The notes under the pieces were generated by a model. The model searched no databases. It had not been told where the DNA came from and was given only the letters and a program-made list of their open reading frames with translations. A DNA stretch of 64,000 nt from Proteles cristata cristata (lineage: Eukaryota; Chordata; Mammalia; Carnivora; Hyaenidae), in the NCBI GenBank assembly GCA_017311185.1, contig JAESUZ010002888.1, forward strand, positions 1,612,001 through 1,676,000, written 5' to 3'. Numbering within the stretch: position 1 is the first letter of the stretch; every line of letters starts with the position of its first letter. Position numbers and translations under genes: made by a program. Positions 31,637-44,427 of this stretch are shown in pieces.

Positions 31637-33435
31637 CCTCCCTAAACTATGTGTGTACAGCTAAAGCAAGTACATTCTAAAATGGGTTCTGGAATAAAAC
31701 ACTGCCCTCAATTAACTGTGGCCAAGGGAAGAGTTTGTAGGCCCAGCACTCAGAAAATACACCACCTATCTATCCTGTTATCTAGTAGTACCTCCTACTC
31801 CTCCAACCAATGAACAATAAAGTTAGTTTTCCACAATCTATACTTAGTCTTTAAAAATACACCCTAGCTGTCAGTACAATTTAACCTAAATTTTAACCCA
31901 CAAATATGAATAAACACCCTCAAGTCATCAAAAGTTGGAGAAAATCGCATTAAGAATGAAAGAAATCTGACCAAGCTATTTACCAATTTCAAATACAGGC
32001 AGGATAACTCCTGAAAAACACATTTAACAAGGGTAAATGTAAGTAAGTCAGTAAGTGTAAGTAACTATAAGTAAGTAAGTGTAATTAATACCCTCAGAAT
32101 ATATTCAAAAGCCTCTCAGAAACAACAAAGATAGTTATGGGAATAAAAAAAGAAGCTATTAGAATTGGTAGAGGGAAAAAAATTTTGTCGAAATAAAATT
32201 AAATGGAAAATAAGTAAATGAACCAATAAAATAGACTGCATCAACTACTAAGATGAAGACTGACCCAAAAGATTCTCCAAAAATTTGGTGCAAAAACAAA
32301 CAAGTAAAAAGCAGGGGAAAATAAACAAGATATCAAAATGACAGAACAGGACATTGTAAAATATACCTAGTAAGACATACATGTACATCACATATGTACA
32401 TACACATATACAGATGGAGATGAAGGCAGCAGTTACATGTACACACATGTGTCTATATACATTTATATGTATATATTACATATGTAAATGTATGTGTATA
32501 TACACGTGTGTCATGCACACATACGTGTTTTGGTAGACATATATAGTACATTTTATGTATAATGTAATCTATTTCACAGTATATATAATAGAAGATTGTA
32601 TAAGAACAAAAAATACATCACCAGAAAATACACAGAACCTTATACTTAGTATACAGACAATGAAAGTACATTTTAAACAGCTATGGACTATATCAAATGA
32701 CTGCATTACATGTCCTCCTTCCCAGCCCTCATCCCTATCTCCCTGACATTAATTTGTTTTCTGGTGAAAGGTTTCGATCCATAACAGCTGACAGAAAATA
32801 TACCAAAATGTCAAGGAGGTCTATTAATTAAAATATTAAAATGCAGGTTTTATTACAGTACCATTTTCCCTAAGGAATTAGTGGGGAATCAGAAAGTAAG
32901 GATCAGTAAACAGACTGGGAGAAGTCCCTTCCATAACATTTTTATAGACATCTTAAATATCGTAGCAAACAAGAAGCTCTAACAAATTTGTTAAGAGACC
33001 CAAAATTTACAGTCAAGGATGTCATCGTGTCAGAAGATTTGAAGGGAATTGCGTTTTCTGATATTTGATGATAAGAATACTTCTTCACACAGAATAATAC
33101 ACTAGGAGCTGGGAGTAGGAATGATGGCAGCAGTGTTGATGAGGTGTTAAAACTAGCCAAAGTCACTATGTTACCTCAGTGTGATTTTCTCAAAATTCCT
33201 GTTTAAAAATAGCGTGAAGGAGGAGAACAAGAGAAGTGCTCTTGTAGTCTTGGATATTTCCCACCATGTCCTGTGGTGCATGCTCAAGTTTGCTAGTAAA
33301 AAGCTACTACCTCTGTACACTCAGCCAATTACAGAGCCCTCATGCCAAGGGTCTCGGGATAACATAAATACCTTATCACACTGCGATGGAAGGCAGAGAC
33401 AATACATCCAGCAAAGGCAGTGTTATACGTGGTGG
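31637..33435. other. Unique sequence with TATG/GTAA-type simple repeats
   Basis: 32035-32095 holds imperfect GTAA repeats. 32380-32560 is a long, imperfect ACAT/ATGT-rich tract with many self-complementary steps. The rest shows no recognised repeat and no supported coding region. Confidence 0.5.
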
Positions 33436-33499
33436 AAGCACTACAGTCAGAGGATGATACAGCATGGCGACTTAAGTCCCTCTTTCCTGTATAGATTTC

Positions 33500-33605
33500 A
33501 GTCTCCCTTTGTATCCTAGAAACATAACCTTGGACATGTTGCTTTTCTATGCCTCAGGGCCTCATCTATAAAGTGGATCCATTAAGGGGCCTTATTTAAG
33601 ACACG
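33500..33605 (+). repeat. MIR fragment
   Basis: ATAACCTTGGACATGTTGC, TATGCCTCAGGGCCTCATC and TATAAAGTGGATCC match the forward MIR core (ACCTTGGGCAAGT... CCTCAGTTTCCTCATC). Confidence 0.6.
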
Positions 33606-36200
33606 TTTATACTGTTAAATTACAGCATGTTTGCAAAACATTACTAACATAATAATTTCTCAGTGGATGTCAACTGGTTTTGATGATGGTGATGATGATG
33701 ACAGTATAGTAACCATTCAGGGGTAAGCATTCCATTTGGCTTCCAGCAGGTGGTCTTGTTACTAGAGTGATCCCAGCTCGGTTTGGCCAGCTGCCAATAA
33801 CCAATGAGGGGCTGAACCTTTGTTCAACAGTCATGTGAGTCCTTCCAGCCCCTTTCAGCTTCCAACTGGCTATAGCCCAGACTGGCATCTTGACTATAAT
33901 ATCATTAGATACTCTTAACCAGAACCACCTATTTAAGCTACTCTTAAGTTGCTCTGAGTTGCCAAATCTGAGATAAGAATCCAATATACATTACTATTAT
34001 TACTTTCAAAAAAGTGTTCAAATGGGCATTTGCTTTTAATTTATTGCTCAGTGTATGGATTTGTGAAACAATAATGAAGTATTAATTCAAACATAGTACT
34101 GAAATTTTAGAATCCCCAGAATACCATAATAATCCTATTCCTAAAAGCATTGCAGCCTAGAAATGTGAGAACAATACATACATAAAACTAGAACATAAAT
34201 GCTTAATGAATCCTACTTTCTCCTCAAAACTAGTAGAATCCTAGCTTGGGGAACAAGATGTGGATGGATATGAAAATATGGGAATTACAGTGAGGAGCAA
34301 AAACAGATGATGTATTTTCTTCACCTTGTTGAAATTCTGTCTCTACCATCAATTCTACATTGCTTTGATAAAGAAAGAAAAAGCATAAGATGTTTTTTTT
34401 AATAACAATAATAATAAAATTTTGAGTTAAGGCCAAAGTACAGGTCACCCAATCCAATCTCCACAGAAATTTCTTTCACACTATTCCCGACATATTATAA
34501 CATAGCTGTGTCTTTCATAATTTCATTGATGGAGAATCGATTTGTTTTTTTAAAGCATGCTAAACATAGAAACCCCAATTATTAGATTCTTGGGAGGGGA
34601 GAATTTCCTTTTCCTTTTGAACACACTCCTGCAATCTAGATCAAAATAAAGCAAATCCAGCATGTAAATCCTTCAAATTTTTGACAGTTAACCTTTCATC
34701 TTTTGAGTCTAGCAGACGAGGAAGAAGACTCCCTGAGGGGATACACACAATCCTAGGTGGGAGAAGAGAATTAAAGAGTTACAAATGTGTGTGGCATTTT
34801 GAGGTGCAGTGAAGACTAAAATGCCAAGGATCAAAATTCATGGCCTTAGAACAAGTCTCCTACCTTTGGTTCCTAGCTCTCAGCCCAAATTACACATAAA
34901 TACCCACATTCAATCTTGAAGGAATCCATTCTCTTCTATACTCTTTTCCCTGAACCTGTAATGGACCAGGTCAGACTTATAAAAGTAAGTGAGAGTAATG
35001 TATTTCAACAGAAGAATAAGTTCTTAACTCTATAACCAACTCACCTTTCATGTTTTTATGACTGATTATGGACAACTTCTATGCTTCAATACTATAATTA
35101 CAATGAAAATGATTAAATGACCCCTAGTCATATCATCAGTAAATGTCTTGAGTTAACTCATATAATGAGATCATAAAATATATAATAGGATGACTGACCA
35201 GTGGGAAATTTTTGAAATTAAATCACCATATTATTTCATTTATGTAGAATCTACTCTAAAGAAAAGAAGGCAACCACTTACATGGCAAGCTTGATTAGTT
35301 CACAAAGAATAAAGTCAGTACTAATTTTAGTAAAACCTAATTTTAATCAAGCAATATCATTTTTATTCATCATCTTTTGGCTCTAATCACTGTCTTCACT
35401 TGACTGTGGAACAAAAATGATTGCGAGTTTTTGAAGGTTAATATATAGAGTTATCATACTACATTTATACCCTTCACTGCAAAACACCACAAATTCCTCA
35501 TAGTGTTTAAATATTATTGCTGGATATATAGGTGAATCTGTCTAAGTGTCTTTGTGTTTATAAAAGCTTACCATACACACATGCACACACACACACACAC
35601 ACACACAAATGTTGACAAGGGAGTATATGAAGTCAGGGGTGTATGTAATGCCTCATGATCACAAGCAATTATATGATGACAAGGAAATATACGTGACAGG
35701 AATCAAGCACAGAAATACTGCTATCAATAAATGATAACCAATAATCCAAAAAATAAAAATTCCTTTCTCTCATATCCTGAAGATTAGAAATACTATTCCT
35801 ATCCCACCAACTCACCCTTGTCCTACATGCAGCCATCAACTGATTTATAGATTCTCTGATAATAATGTATTTAGTATGTGATTATTCCTTTCATCCATGA
35901 ACAATATGCTTTTACCCTTGAATAAAAAGTACAGGTATTGAATGATGTAACAAAAATGTTTTCTAATATATTATATTCAATTGTGGCAATATAATCTTTG
36001 CTGGGCTGATCAAGATATATTAAACTTTGAGAAATACATACATACAATTCTATCTTCAGATTCAGTGCAAAGTGCAATAGTACACAACAATATGTACACA
36101 AGTACAAAAACACACATACACTTCTGCTGCGTTATGGCTCAGTTTATACAACGTCTTGCGTAAATAACGAGATTCAGCACTGTGAGCAACTGTCTTTGGC
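33606..36200. other. Unique sequence, nothing recognised apart from a CA repeat
   Basis: About 2.6 kb, AT-rich, no SINE or L1. It includes the (CA)n run at 35574-35608 and a small GAT/GTGAT cluster at 33678-33700. Open frames up to 104 residues are unrecognised. Confidence 0.45.
35574..35608. repeat. (CA)n microsatellite
   Basis: About 33 bases of CA with one ATG interruption near the left end. Confidence 0.93.
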
Positions 36201-36204
36201 ATGA

Positions 36205-36420
36205 CCTTCTCATCCCCTACCTCTGTGAAAATTTTCCCTGAGCCCTATTTATAGGTTGAGTTATGCTTTAGAAATAATTCTAGCACTATTTAGCAAGTGT
36301 TTTAATCACCTATGCCATAGTATTCTTGGACTCAGAATCACTCTTGGACTCAGAATCCTTAACACAGTATTTGGCACTCATAGCAGCCCTGTGTTTGTTA
36401 AACATACAAATAAAGGATAT
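36205..36420 (+). repeat. Possible L2 3' end
   Basis: The order GTGAAAATTTTCCCTGAGCC, TAACACAGTATTTGGCACTC and AACATACAAATAAAGG is reminiscent of an L2 3' end. A short 18-base-period duplication lies inside at 36324-36357. The call is weak. Confidence 0.35.
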
Positions 36421-37371
36421 CAGCAAGTCAACCCTCTAGCTCTTAGTTTAGGACACAGCTCTCTCACCGCTGCTCATTTCTGCTTATTTCTAAAGTAACG
36501 TCCCTACTATTCAGAGTGTCCTGACCAGATCCCAGCCTTGCTCATTGTTCCTGAATTACTTTCTTATGAATGTGCCCCGCAACATAATTTCTCTGGGTCT
36601 GACATTTTCCTCAATATCTTACCCAAATCACAAGAGCTTCCCTCAGTTACAACTGAGAGTCTAGAATCTTGCCACATACCAAAATTTGTCTGCAAGGCTG
36701 CCTGCCTGACTCGTCTATTAATCCTCATCTTACATTCAGCAGGGCCTCGCTCTATTTACCTCTGTTAACACACCATTGTCCCAGACAGAACTATTCAGGG
36801 CCAACAGTGGAACGGAACTAACACCTATGGATGATGTCCATGCCTTTAGAAACCATGCTTTGAGTGGATTGTGTCCACACTGGGCTTCAAACTATGCATT
36901 CCATCACTCCTGGCGGGCCCTTTTTCTCAAAACTTGCCCAGCCAAATAGAGTAGATCCTGAGATATTACTTTCCCAGTCAATTCATTCTGTGGAAAAAAT
37001 AAATGTCTCTTTTATTTTATATATTTGGAAACTGAACCAGGTAAATAATTTGGTGTAACTTAAGGAAGGATATACCGATACTCCATTACCACCGAGAAAA
37101 GAAAACAGAATCACAAAACGTAAATGTGACTTCAATAGTCATTTTATAAATGTCTTATAAGAAGGTCATGTTTTTCTTATCATTTAGTTGCCACATATAT
37201 ATTACAAACTGAAATTCAAATCAGATGGCAAATTATTTTGAAAGATTTTTAAATGAGAACTTATGCCTCACATATCGCAAAGTTTACTTCTAGAATGTCT
37301 CTATCAATTGAAGTTCTGTTAAGATGATGCAAAGCTCCTCTGGGAAACTCACTCTAGAGCTGTCTCTGATC
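36421..37371. other. Unique sequence, nothing recognised
   Basis: 36430-36960 has a more balanced base composition and open frames of 64-80 residues on the plus strand. None resembles a known protein and no splice pattern supports them. Confidence 0.4.
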
Positions 37372-37384
37372 TAAAATTGCTCTG

Positions 37385-37598
37385 GGGGCGCCTGGGTGGC
37401 TTAGTCGGTTAAGCGTCCGACTTTCGCTTAGGTCATGATCTCGCGGTTCATGGGTTCGAGCCCCGTGTCGGGCTCTGTGCTAACTGCCAGCTCAGAGCCT
37501 GGAGCCTGCTTCAGTCTGTGACTCCCTCTCTCTGTGACCCTACCCTGCTCATGCCGTCTCTCTCTCTCTTAGAAATAAATAAAACATTTAAAAAAAAA
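37385..37598 (+). mobile_element. Carnivore tRNA-derived SINE, young variant
   Basis: Head GGGGCGCCTGGGTGGCTTAG, GACTTTCGCTTAGG, B box GGGTTCGAGCCCCG, tail TTAGAAATAAATAAAAC. Flanks TAAAATTGCTCTG (37372-37384) and TAAAATTACTCTG (37599-37611) differ at one base. Confidence 0.97.
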
Positions 37599-38017
37599 TA
37601 AAATTACTCTGAAAGACAAAAATTAACTTCTGGATGCTATCAAACGGTTTGAAAAGCTAGAGTTATTCATCTCTGGATAAACAAGAGAAAACATATTTCA
37701 TCTGATAGGCTTCTAACACTTTTTTCTAAAGTCTTATAATGTATGCACATACTGAATACACTATACAGATCTATTTATGGTACTTGCCTACAAAGAGAGA
37801 ATACAATTCATATGTATCTTTTTTACGATGAATTTTGCCAGAAACTTCAAATGAATTGAACAAGAGATGACCATAAAAACAACTAAATCTTTAATTCATT
37901 ACCTTGCTTTAGTCAGTAAAATTATTTAAAACACATCTATGATAGTCCTAATATATGACCAATAAAGGGTTTCAGCCTACTAGTCCTCTTTTCCTTGACA
38001 TAATGTATTATTACCTT

Positions 38018-38239
38018 TTTTAAAAAAATTTTTTTATATTTTTATTTATTTCTAGGAGAGAGAGAGACAGCATGAGCAGGGGAGGGTCAGAGAGAGAGGG
38101 AGCCAGAGACTGAAACAGGCTCCAGGCTCCGAGCTGGCAGTCAGCACAGAGCCCGACGCCGGGCTCGAACCCACGAACCGCGAGATCATGACCTAAGCGA
38201 AAGTCAGATGCTCAACCGACTAAGCCACCCAGGCGCCCC
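38018..38239 (-). mobile_element. Carnivore tRNA-derived SINE, young variant
   Basis: Minus-strand head GGGGCGCCTGGGTGGCTTAG with GACTTTCGCTTAGG and a CCTAGAAATAAATAAAAAT tail. The 16 bp duplication AATGTATTATTACCTT is perfect at 38002-38017 and 38240-38255. It lies 60 bases from the antisense L1 tail. Confidence 0.97.
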
Positions 38240-38538
38240 AATGTATTATTACCTTAATACACTTCTAAGGGGAACAGTCAAAGATAAAGATGATGAAAAA
38301 ATTTTTTTATTATTATCACTATTTAATTATTTATTTATTTTACAAATAGTTTATTGTCAAATTAGTTTCCACATAACACCCAGTGCTCATCCCCACAAGT
38401 GTCCTCCTCCATGCCCATCCCTCCTCCCCCCCACATCCACCAGTCCTCAGTTTTTGTCAGCATTCAAGAGTCTCTCATGGTTTGCCTCTCTCCCTTTCCC
38501 CCACCATTTCCGCCCTTCTTCTCCCCCTTGGTCCTCTG

Positions 38539-41500
38539 TTAAGTTCCTCCTAATCCTCCTATACGTGCACACATATGGTATTTGTCCTTCTCTGCCTGAC
38601 TTATTTCGCGCAGCATAACGCCCTCAAGGTCCATCCATGTTGCTACACATGGCCAGATTTCATTGTTTCTCATTGCCATGTAGTATTCCATGGTATAGAT
38701 AAACCACATCTTCTTGATCCATTCATCTGTTGATGGACACTTAGGCTCTTTGCATGTTTTAGCTATTGTGGAGAGTGCTGCTATGAACATTGGGGTACAT
38801 GTGCTCCTATGCATCAGCATTTCTGTATCCCTTGGGTAAATTCCTAGCAGTGCTATTGCTGGGTCATAGGGGAGTTCTATTGTTAGTTTCCTGAGGAACC
38901 TCCACACTGTTTTCCAGAGGGGCTGTACCAGTTTACATTCCCACCAACAGTGTAGGAGGGTGCCCGTTTCTCCACATCCTCGCCAGCATCTAGAGTTCTC
39001 TGATTGGCTCATTTTAGCCACTCTGACTGGCGTGAGGTGGTATCTCAGTGTGGTTTTGATTTGTATTTCCCTGATGAGGAGGGATGCTGAGCATCGTTTC
39101 ATGTGTCTGTTGGCCATCTGGATGTCCTCTTTGGAGAAGTGTCTGTTCATATCTTCTGCCCATTTCTTCACTGGGTTGTTTGTTTTTCGGGCGTGTAGTT
39201 TGGTGAGTTCCTTATAGATTCTGGATATCAACCCTTTATTTGATATGTCATTTGCAACTATCTTTTCCCATTCCGTTGGTTGCCTATTAATTTTCTGGGT
39301 TGTTTCCTTGGCTGTGCAGAAGCTTTTAATCTTGATGAGGTCCCAACAGTTTATTTTTGCTCTTGATTCCCTTGCTTTTGGGGATGTGTCAAGTAAGAAG
39401 TTGCTGCGGTGGAGGTCAAGGAGGTTGTTTCCTGCTTTCTCCTCTAGGGTGTTGATAGTTTCCTGTCTCACGTTCAGGTCCTTTATCCATTTTGAGTTTA
39501 TTTTTGTGCATGGTGTGAGAAAATGATCTAGTTTCATTCTTCTGCATGTTGCTGTCCAGTTCTCCCAACACCATCTGTTAAAAAGGCTGTCTTTTTTCCA
39601 TTGGATATTCTTTCCTGCTTTGTCAAAGATTAGTTGGCTGTATACTTTTGGGTCCACTTCTGAGTTCTCGATTCTGTTCCATTGGTCTATGTGTCTGTTT
39701 TTGTGCCAATACCATACTGTCTTGATGATGACAGCTTTGTAGTAGAGGCTAAAGTCTGGGATGGTGATCCCTCCCGTTTTGGTTTTATTTTTCAGGATTA
39801 CTTTGGCTATTCGGGGTCTTTTGTGGTTCCATACAAATTTTTGGATAGTTTGTTCTAGTTTTGAGAAGTATGCTGGTGCAATTTGGATTGGAATTGCATT
39901 GAATGTGTAGAGTGCCTTAGGTAGTAATGACATCTTAACTATATTTATTCTTCCTATCCATGAGCATGGAATGTTTTTCCATTTCTTTGTGTCTTCTTCA
40001 ATTTCCTTCATATGTTTTCTGTAGTTTTCATCATACAGATCTCTTGTATCCTTGGTTAGGTTTATTCCGAGGTATTTTATGGTTTTTTGTGCAATTGTGA
40101 ATGGGATCAGTTTCTTGATTTCTCTTTCTGTTGCTTCATTGTTGGTGTATAAAAATGCAACCGATTTCTGTACGTTGATTTTGTACCCTGCAACTTGGCT
40201 GAATTCTTGGATCAGTTCTAGTAGGCTTCTGGTGGAGTCTGTCGGGTTTTCTATGTAGAGTATCATGTCATCTGCGAAGAGTGAAAGTTTGACTTCCTCT
40301 TTGCCAATTCTGATGCCTTTGATTTCCTTTTGGTGTCTGATGGCTGATGCTAGGACTTCCAGCACTATGTTAAACAGCAGTGGTGAGAGTGGGCATCCCT
40401 GTCGTGTTCCTGATCTCAGGGGGAAAGCTCTGAGTTCTTCCCCGTTGAGGATGATGTTAGCTGAAGGCCTCTCATAGATGGCTTTGATGATGTTTAAGTA
40501 GGTTCTTTCTATCCCAACTTTCTCGAGAGTCTTTATTAAGAAGGGATGCTGTATTTTGTCAAATGCTTTTTCTGCATCTATTGACAGGATCATATGATTT
40601 TTATCTTTTCTTTTATTGATATGATGTATCACATTGATTGATTTGTGAGTGTTGAACCAGCCCTGAAACCCAGGAATGAATCCCACTTGATCTTGGTGGA
40701 TGATTCTTTTGATATGCTGCTGGATTCGATTTGCAAGGATCTAGTTGAGAATTTTTGCATCCGTATTCATCAAGGATATTGGCCTGTAGTTCTCTTTTTT
40801 TGCTGGGTCTCTGTCTGGCTTGGGAATCAAGTGATGCTGGCTTCATAAAATGAGTCCGGGAGTTTTCCTTCACTTTCTATTTTTTGGAATAGCTTGAGAA
40901 GAATTGGGATTAATTCTGTTTTAAATGTCTGGTAGAATTCCCCAGGGAAGCCATCAGGTCCAGGGCTCTTATTTGTTGGGAGATTTTTGATCACTGATTC
41001 AATTTCTTCACTCGTTATGGGTCTGTTCAGGTTTTCTATTTCTTCCCGTGTGAATTTTGGTAGTGAGTGTGTGTTTAGGAATTTGTCCATTTCTTCTAAG
41101 TTGTCCAATTTGTTGGCATATAATTTTTCATAGTATTCCCTGATAATTGCTTGTATTTCTGAGGGGTTGGTTGTAATAAGTCCTTTTTCATTCATAATTT
41201 TGTCTATTTGGGTGCTCTCTCTTTTCTTTTGGATAAGTCTGGCTAGAGGTTTGTCAATTTTGTTTACTTTTTCAAAAAACCAACTCTTGGTTTCATTGAT
41301 CTGTTCAATTGTTTCTTTGGTCTCTATGTTGTTTATTTCTGCTCTAATTTTTACTATTTCTCTTCTTCTACTGGGTTTAGGGCGTTCTTGTTGCTCTGCC
41401 TCTAGTTCCTTTAGGTGAGCTGTTAGATTTTGGACTTGCGCTTTTTCTAATCTGTTGAAATAGGCCTGGAGAGCAATGTACTTTCCTCTTAGGACTGCCT

Positions 41501-42383
41501 TTGCCGCATCCCATAGATTTTGAATGGTTGTGTTTTCATTTTCATTTGTTTCCATATATTTTTTAATTTCATCTCTAATTGCCTGATTGGCCCATTCATT
41601 CTTTAGAAGGGTGTTCTTTAACCTCCATGTTTTTGGAAGTTTTCCAGACTTCTTTCTGTAATTGATTTCAAGTTTCAAAGCATTGTGATCTGACAGTGTG
41701 CATGGTATGATCTCTATTCTTTTATATTTATTGAGGGCTGCTTTATGTCCCAGTATGTGATCTATCTTGGAGAATGTGCCATGCGCACTTGAGAAGAAAG
41801 TAAATTCCCTGGCCTCAGGATGTAAAGTTCTAAATATATCCGTCAGGTCCATCTGGTCCAATGTATCTTTCAAGTCCATTATTTCTTTAGTGATTTTCTG
41901 TCTGGTTGACCTATCCATTGCTGTAAGCGGAGTATTAAAGTCCCCTGCTATTAGCACATTCTTATCTATAAGCTTGTTTCTGTTTGTGATTGTTTTAGAT
42001 ATTTAGGTGCTCCCATATTCAGTGCGTAGACATTTATGATTGTTAGTTCTTCCTGATGGATGGACCCTGTAATTATTATGTAGTGCCCTTCTTCATCTCT
42101 TGTGATTGTCTTTAAAGTCCAGTTTGTCTGATATAAGTATTGCCACTCCGGCTTTCTTTTGATTTCCTGTAGCATGATATATATTTCTCCATCCCCTTAC
42201 TTTTAATCTGAAGGTATCTTCCCGTCTAAAATGAGTTTCTTGTAGACAGCATAGAGATGGATTTTGTTTTTTAATCCATTCTGCTACCCTTTGTCTTTTG
42301 AGTGGAGCATGCAGCCCATTTACATTCAGTGTTATTATTGAAATATGTGGGTTTAGAGTCTTTGTATCTTTTGTAGGGTTCAT
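38539..42383 (-). pseudogene. L1 ORF2 (endonuclease-reverse transcriptase), four lesions
   Basis: ORF2 nicks target DNA and copies L1 RNA into the break. The start at 42383 gives an N-terminal endonuclease piece with TLNVNGL and CCLQETH (Glu at residue 49). AGDFNTP and [10 protein letters not shown] follow in the piece at 40827-41957, which also holds the reverse-transcriptase entry KSPGPDGF. The last piece (40686-38539, 715 residues) has [23 protein letters not shown], catalytic FADD at residues 137-140 (40267-40278), YLGINL and the cysteine-rich [18 protein letters not shown] at residues 567-584. Breaks seen: a frameshift near 42110-42120, a frameshift near 41966-41975, a one-base loss near 40828-40831, and a TAG stop at 40741-40743 (CAG to TAG). 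The L1 reading frame is otherwise open and close to the ~1,280 residues usual for ORF2. It is non-functional as it stands. Confidence 0.95.
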
Positions 42384-42429
42384 GTTTGTGGTGGTGTCTC
42401 TGGAATCTTTGTTCCTTGCAACCTTTCCT

Positions 42430-42898
42430 TCAGAGCATCCCCCTCAGGATTTCTTGTAGGGCTGGCTTCGTGGTGACAAATTCTTTCAATTTCTGTTTGT
42501 TTGGAAAGGTTTTTATCTCTCCTTCTGTTTTGAATGACAGGCTTGCTGGATAGAGGATTCTTGGCTGCATATTTTTACTGTTCATCACATTGAAGATCTC
42601 TTGCCATTCCTTTCTGGCCTGCCACGTTTCAGTAGATAGGTCTGTCACCACTCTGATGGGTTTCCCTTTGTATGTGAGGGCCCTTTTCTCCCTAGCTGCT
42701 TTCATAATTCTCTCTTTGTCCTTGTATTTTGCCATTTTTACGATGATATGTCATGCAGAAGATCGATTCAAGTTATGTCTGAGGGGAGTCCTCTGAGCCT
42801 CTTGTATTTCCACATTGACTTCCTTCCCCATTTCGGTGAAGTTCTCTGCTATAATTTGTTCCAGGACTCCTTCAGCACCTTTCCCTCTCTCTTCCTCT
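42430..42898 (-). pseudogene. L1 ORF1, C-terminal half
   Basis: ORF1 protein coats L1 RNA as a trimer; this copy retains only the RNA-recognition and C-terminal domains. From the left border the frame reads through QIIAENF and EIQEAQRTPL, meets a TGA at 42751-42753 (most simply a CGA arginine decayed at a CpG), and continues with AKYKDKERIMKAA, TYKGKPIRVVTDLS and FVTTKPALQEILRGML before its normal stop. The N-terminal coiled coil is missing because the insertion is 5'-truncated. It ends 47 bases before the ORF2 start at 42383, a normal L1 spacing. Confidence 0.92.
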
Positions 42899-42910
42899 AA
42901 GATGATGAAA

Positions 42911-43560
42911 TTTTACAATGGGCTTATTTGGAACAAGCCTATTCAAGATCTGTCATGGTATTAAAACTAATTCTCCTTAATCTCTTAAATCCACAGAAAT
43001 ATACAACGAAAATGATGTGACTTTAAGGCTCTCTAAGATATTAAATCAAAAACAGACACAGAAATTTTAAAAGGACTTTTAACATCAGATAAAATGGGAA
43101 AAGTTTCCACTTAAATCACCCTTATGAGAATCCTTTACCTCAGCAACCAAATTTTTACTCAGCAGTGTTACTGAGTGAGATTCTGATGGTCTTTGCTAGA
43201 ACCTAATCAGAAGGAAAAATGTGGTTTTATACCAATGTAAGTTTAATTACAGCTCAAATCAGGTTGAGGTCTCCATGCCTTTATAGCACTCTATGCTTTC
43301 TTTTTTTCCTGCTACACTTTGCTGTAATTTCCCTTCTTCACGCCTCTTTTTCCTCACATGGCTTCAATAAGATGTTCCTTAAAACTCCTCTAGACTTTTC
43401 CTTTCTCTCTCTCAATTCACTCTCTCATGTGTCCATTGTAAACTTTCCAAGAACATATTCTTGGTTATATCCAGCTTAGTTCCTGACTCTCCACATACAA
43501 GAATTGTGGGAATAATCCCTATTTCCTCGTATCCCAAATTCCAAATCTTAGATGCTGTTA
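42911..43560. other. Unique sequence, nothing recognised
   Basis: No repeat family signature. The open frame at 43219-43479 is pyrimidine-driven and unrecognised. Confidence 0.45.
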
Positions 43561-43575
43561 CAGAACAAAAACACA

Positions 43576-43792
43576 GGGGTGCCTCACTGGCGCAGTTGGT
43601 TAAGTGTCTGACTTCAGTTCAGGTCATGATCTCACAGCTCATGGGTTCAAGCCCTGTGTTGGGCTCTGTGTTGACAGCTCAGAGCCTGGAGCCTGCTTCA
43701 GATTCTATGTCTCCCTCTCTCTCTGCCCCTCCCCTGCTCATGCTCTGTCTGTGTGTATGTCTCTCTTAAAAATAATAAATGTTAAAAAAAAT
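43576..43792 (+). mobile_element. Carnivore tRNA-derived SINE
   Basis: Head GGGGTGCCTCACTGGCGCAG (a variant step CACTGGCGCAG in the A box), B box GGGTTCAAGCCCTG, older tail TTAAAAATAATAAATG. A clear duplication is not seen. Confidence 0.93.
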
Positions 43793-44395
43793 ATACTCAC
43801 TTTTTAGAACACTGCATTTTATTAATTCATATCAGTTCACATGATTCATATCCGTTCTAATTAGATCCATAACTAGTGTACCTATACTTCAGAAAAATTC
43901 TTGAACCTAATCTAAAACTTAGTCCTCATGTTTTCCTCCTTCTATGATAAAAGTGGAGATCCAGAACCTCCTGAGATAAAATTTAAGTTGTGGTTCACTT
44001 CTTAATTCTAGTTTAATTTCTTTGCGGCTTTCCCTTCTCCACCAAAGCTATAAGAAACTAAAAAGAAACTACAAGAAAGCCAGTTATATGCAGAAAATGG
44101 TATTAAAAAATAAATTCATTATTTTTGCCTCCTTCTTCCATTTTTCACATCCCAGCCTATTACACAAAGGAAGCAGCATTGCTTATATTCTATCTTTTCT
44201 ATTCTATTGTTCATATTCTATGTTTTTACATTTACTATACCCTGATACATAGAAAATAATTCTCTTTAGGATTAGGATCTTCCTGATGTTCTAAGAATTC
44301 TGGAATTTCAGTACAAAGTTTCTTTTAATTACTCCCTCTCACAAACCTCACTGAGCAATAGAAGCAAAAATACATTTAAATTCTTGATCCAAAGT
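43793..44395. other. Unique sequence, nothing recognised
   Basis: AT-rich; no supported feature. Confidence 0.45.
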
Positions 44396-44396
44396 A

Positions 44397-44425
44397 ATGA
44401 TGATGATGATGATGATGATGATGAT
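44397..44425. repeat. (ATG)n microsatellite
   Basis: About nine perfect TGA/ATG trinucleotides. Confidence 0.93.
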
Positions 44426-44427
44426 AA

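Larger units (their letters stand above)
38287..42910 (-). mobile_element. 4.6 kb antisense LINE-1, truncated in ORF1
   Basis: AAGATGATGAAA at 38287-38298 and 42899-42910 brackets the element; adjoining A/T runs vary in length. On the minus strand it begins inside ORF1 (GCTGAAGGAGTCCTGGAAC), and contains the ORF1 stop, a short spacer, all of ORF2, and a 3' UTR (38340-38540; plus-strand TTATTGTCAAATTAG, CCCAGTGCTCATCC). It ends in an A-rich tail. Compared with the two younger plus-strand fragments it is the best-preserved L1 coding sequence in the window, but it lacks the 5' UTR promoter and half of ORF1. Confidence 0.95.

Noticed and set aside
32380..32560. ACAT/ATGT tract as a structured RNA
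   Set aside because: Self-complementarity follows from the simple-repeat composition and no defined stem pattern stands out.
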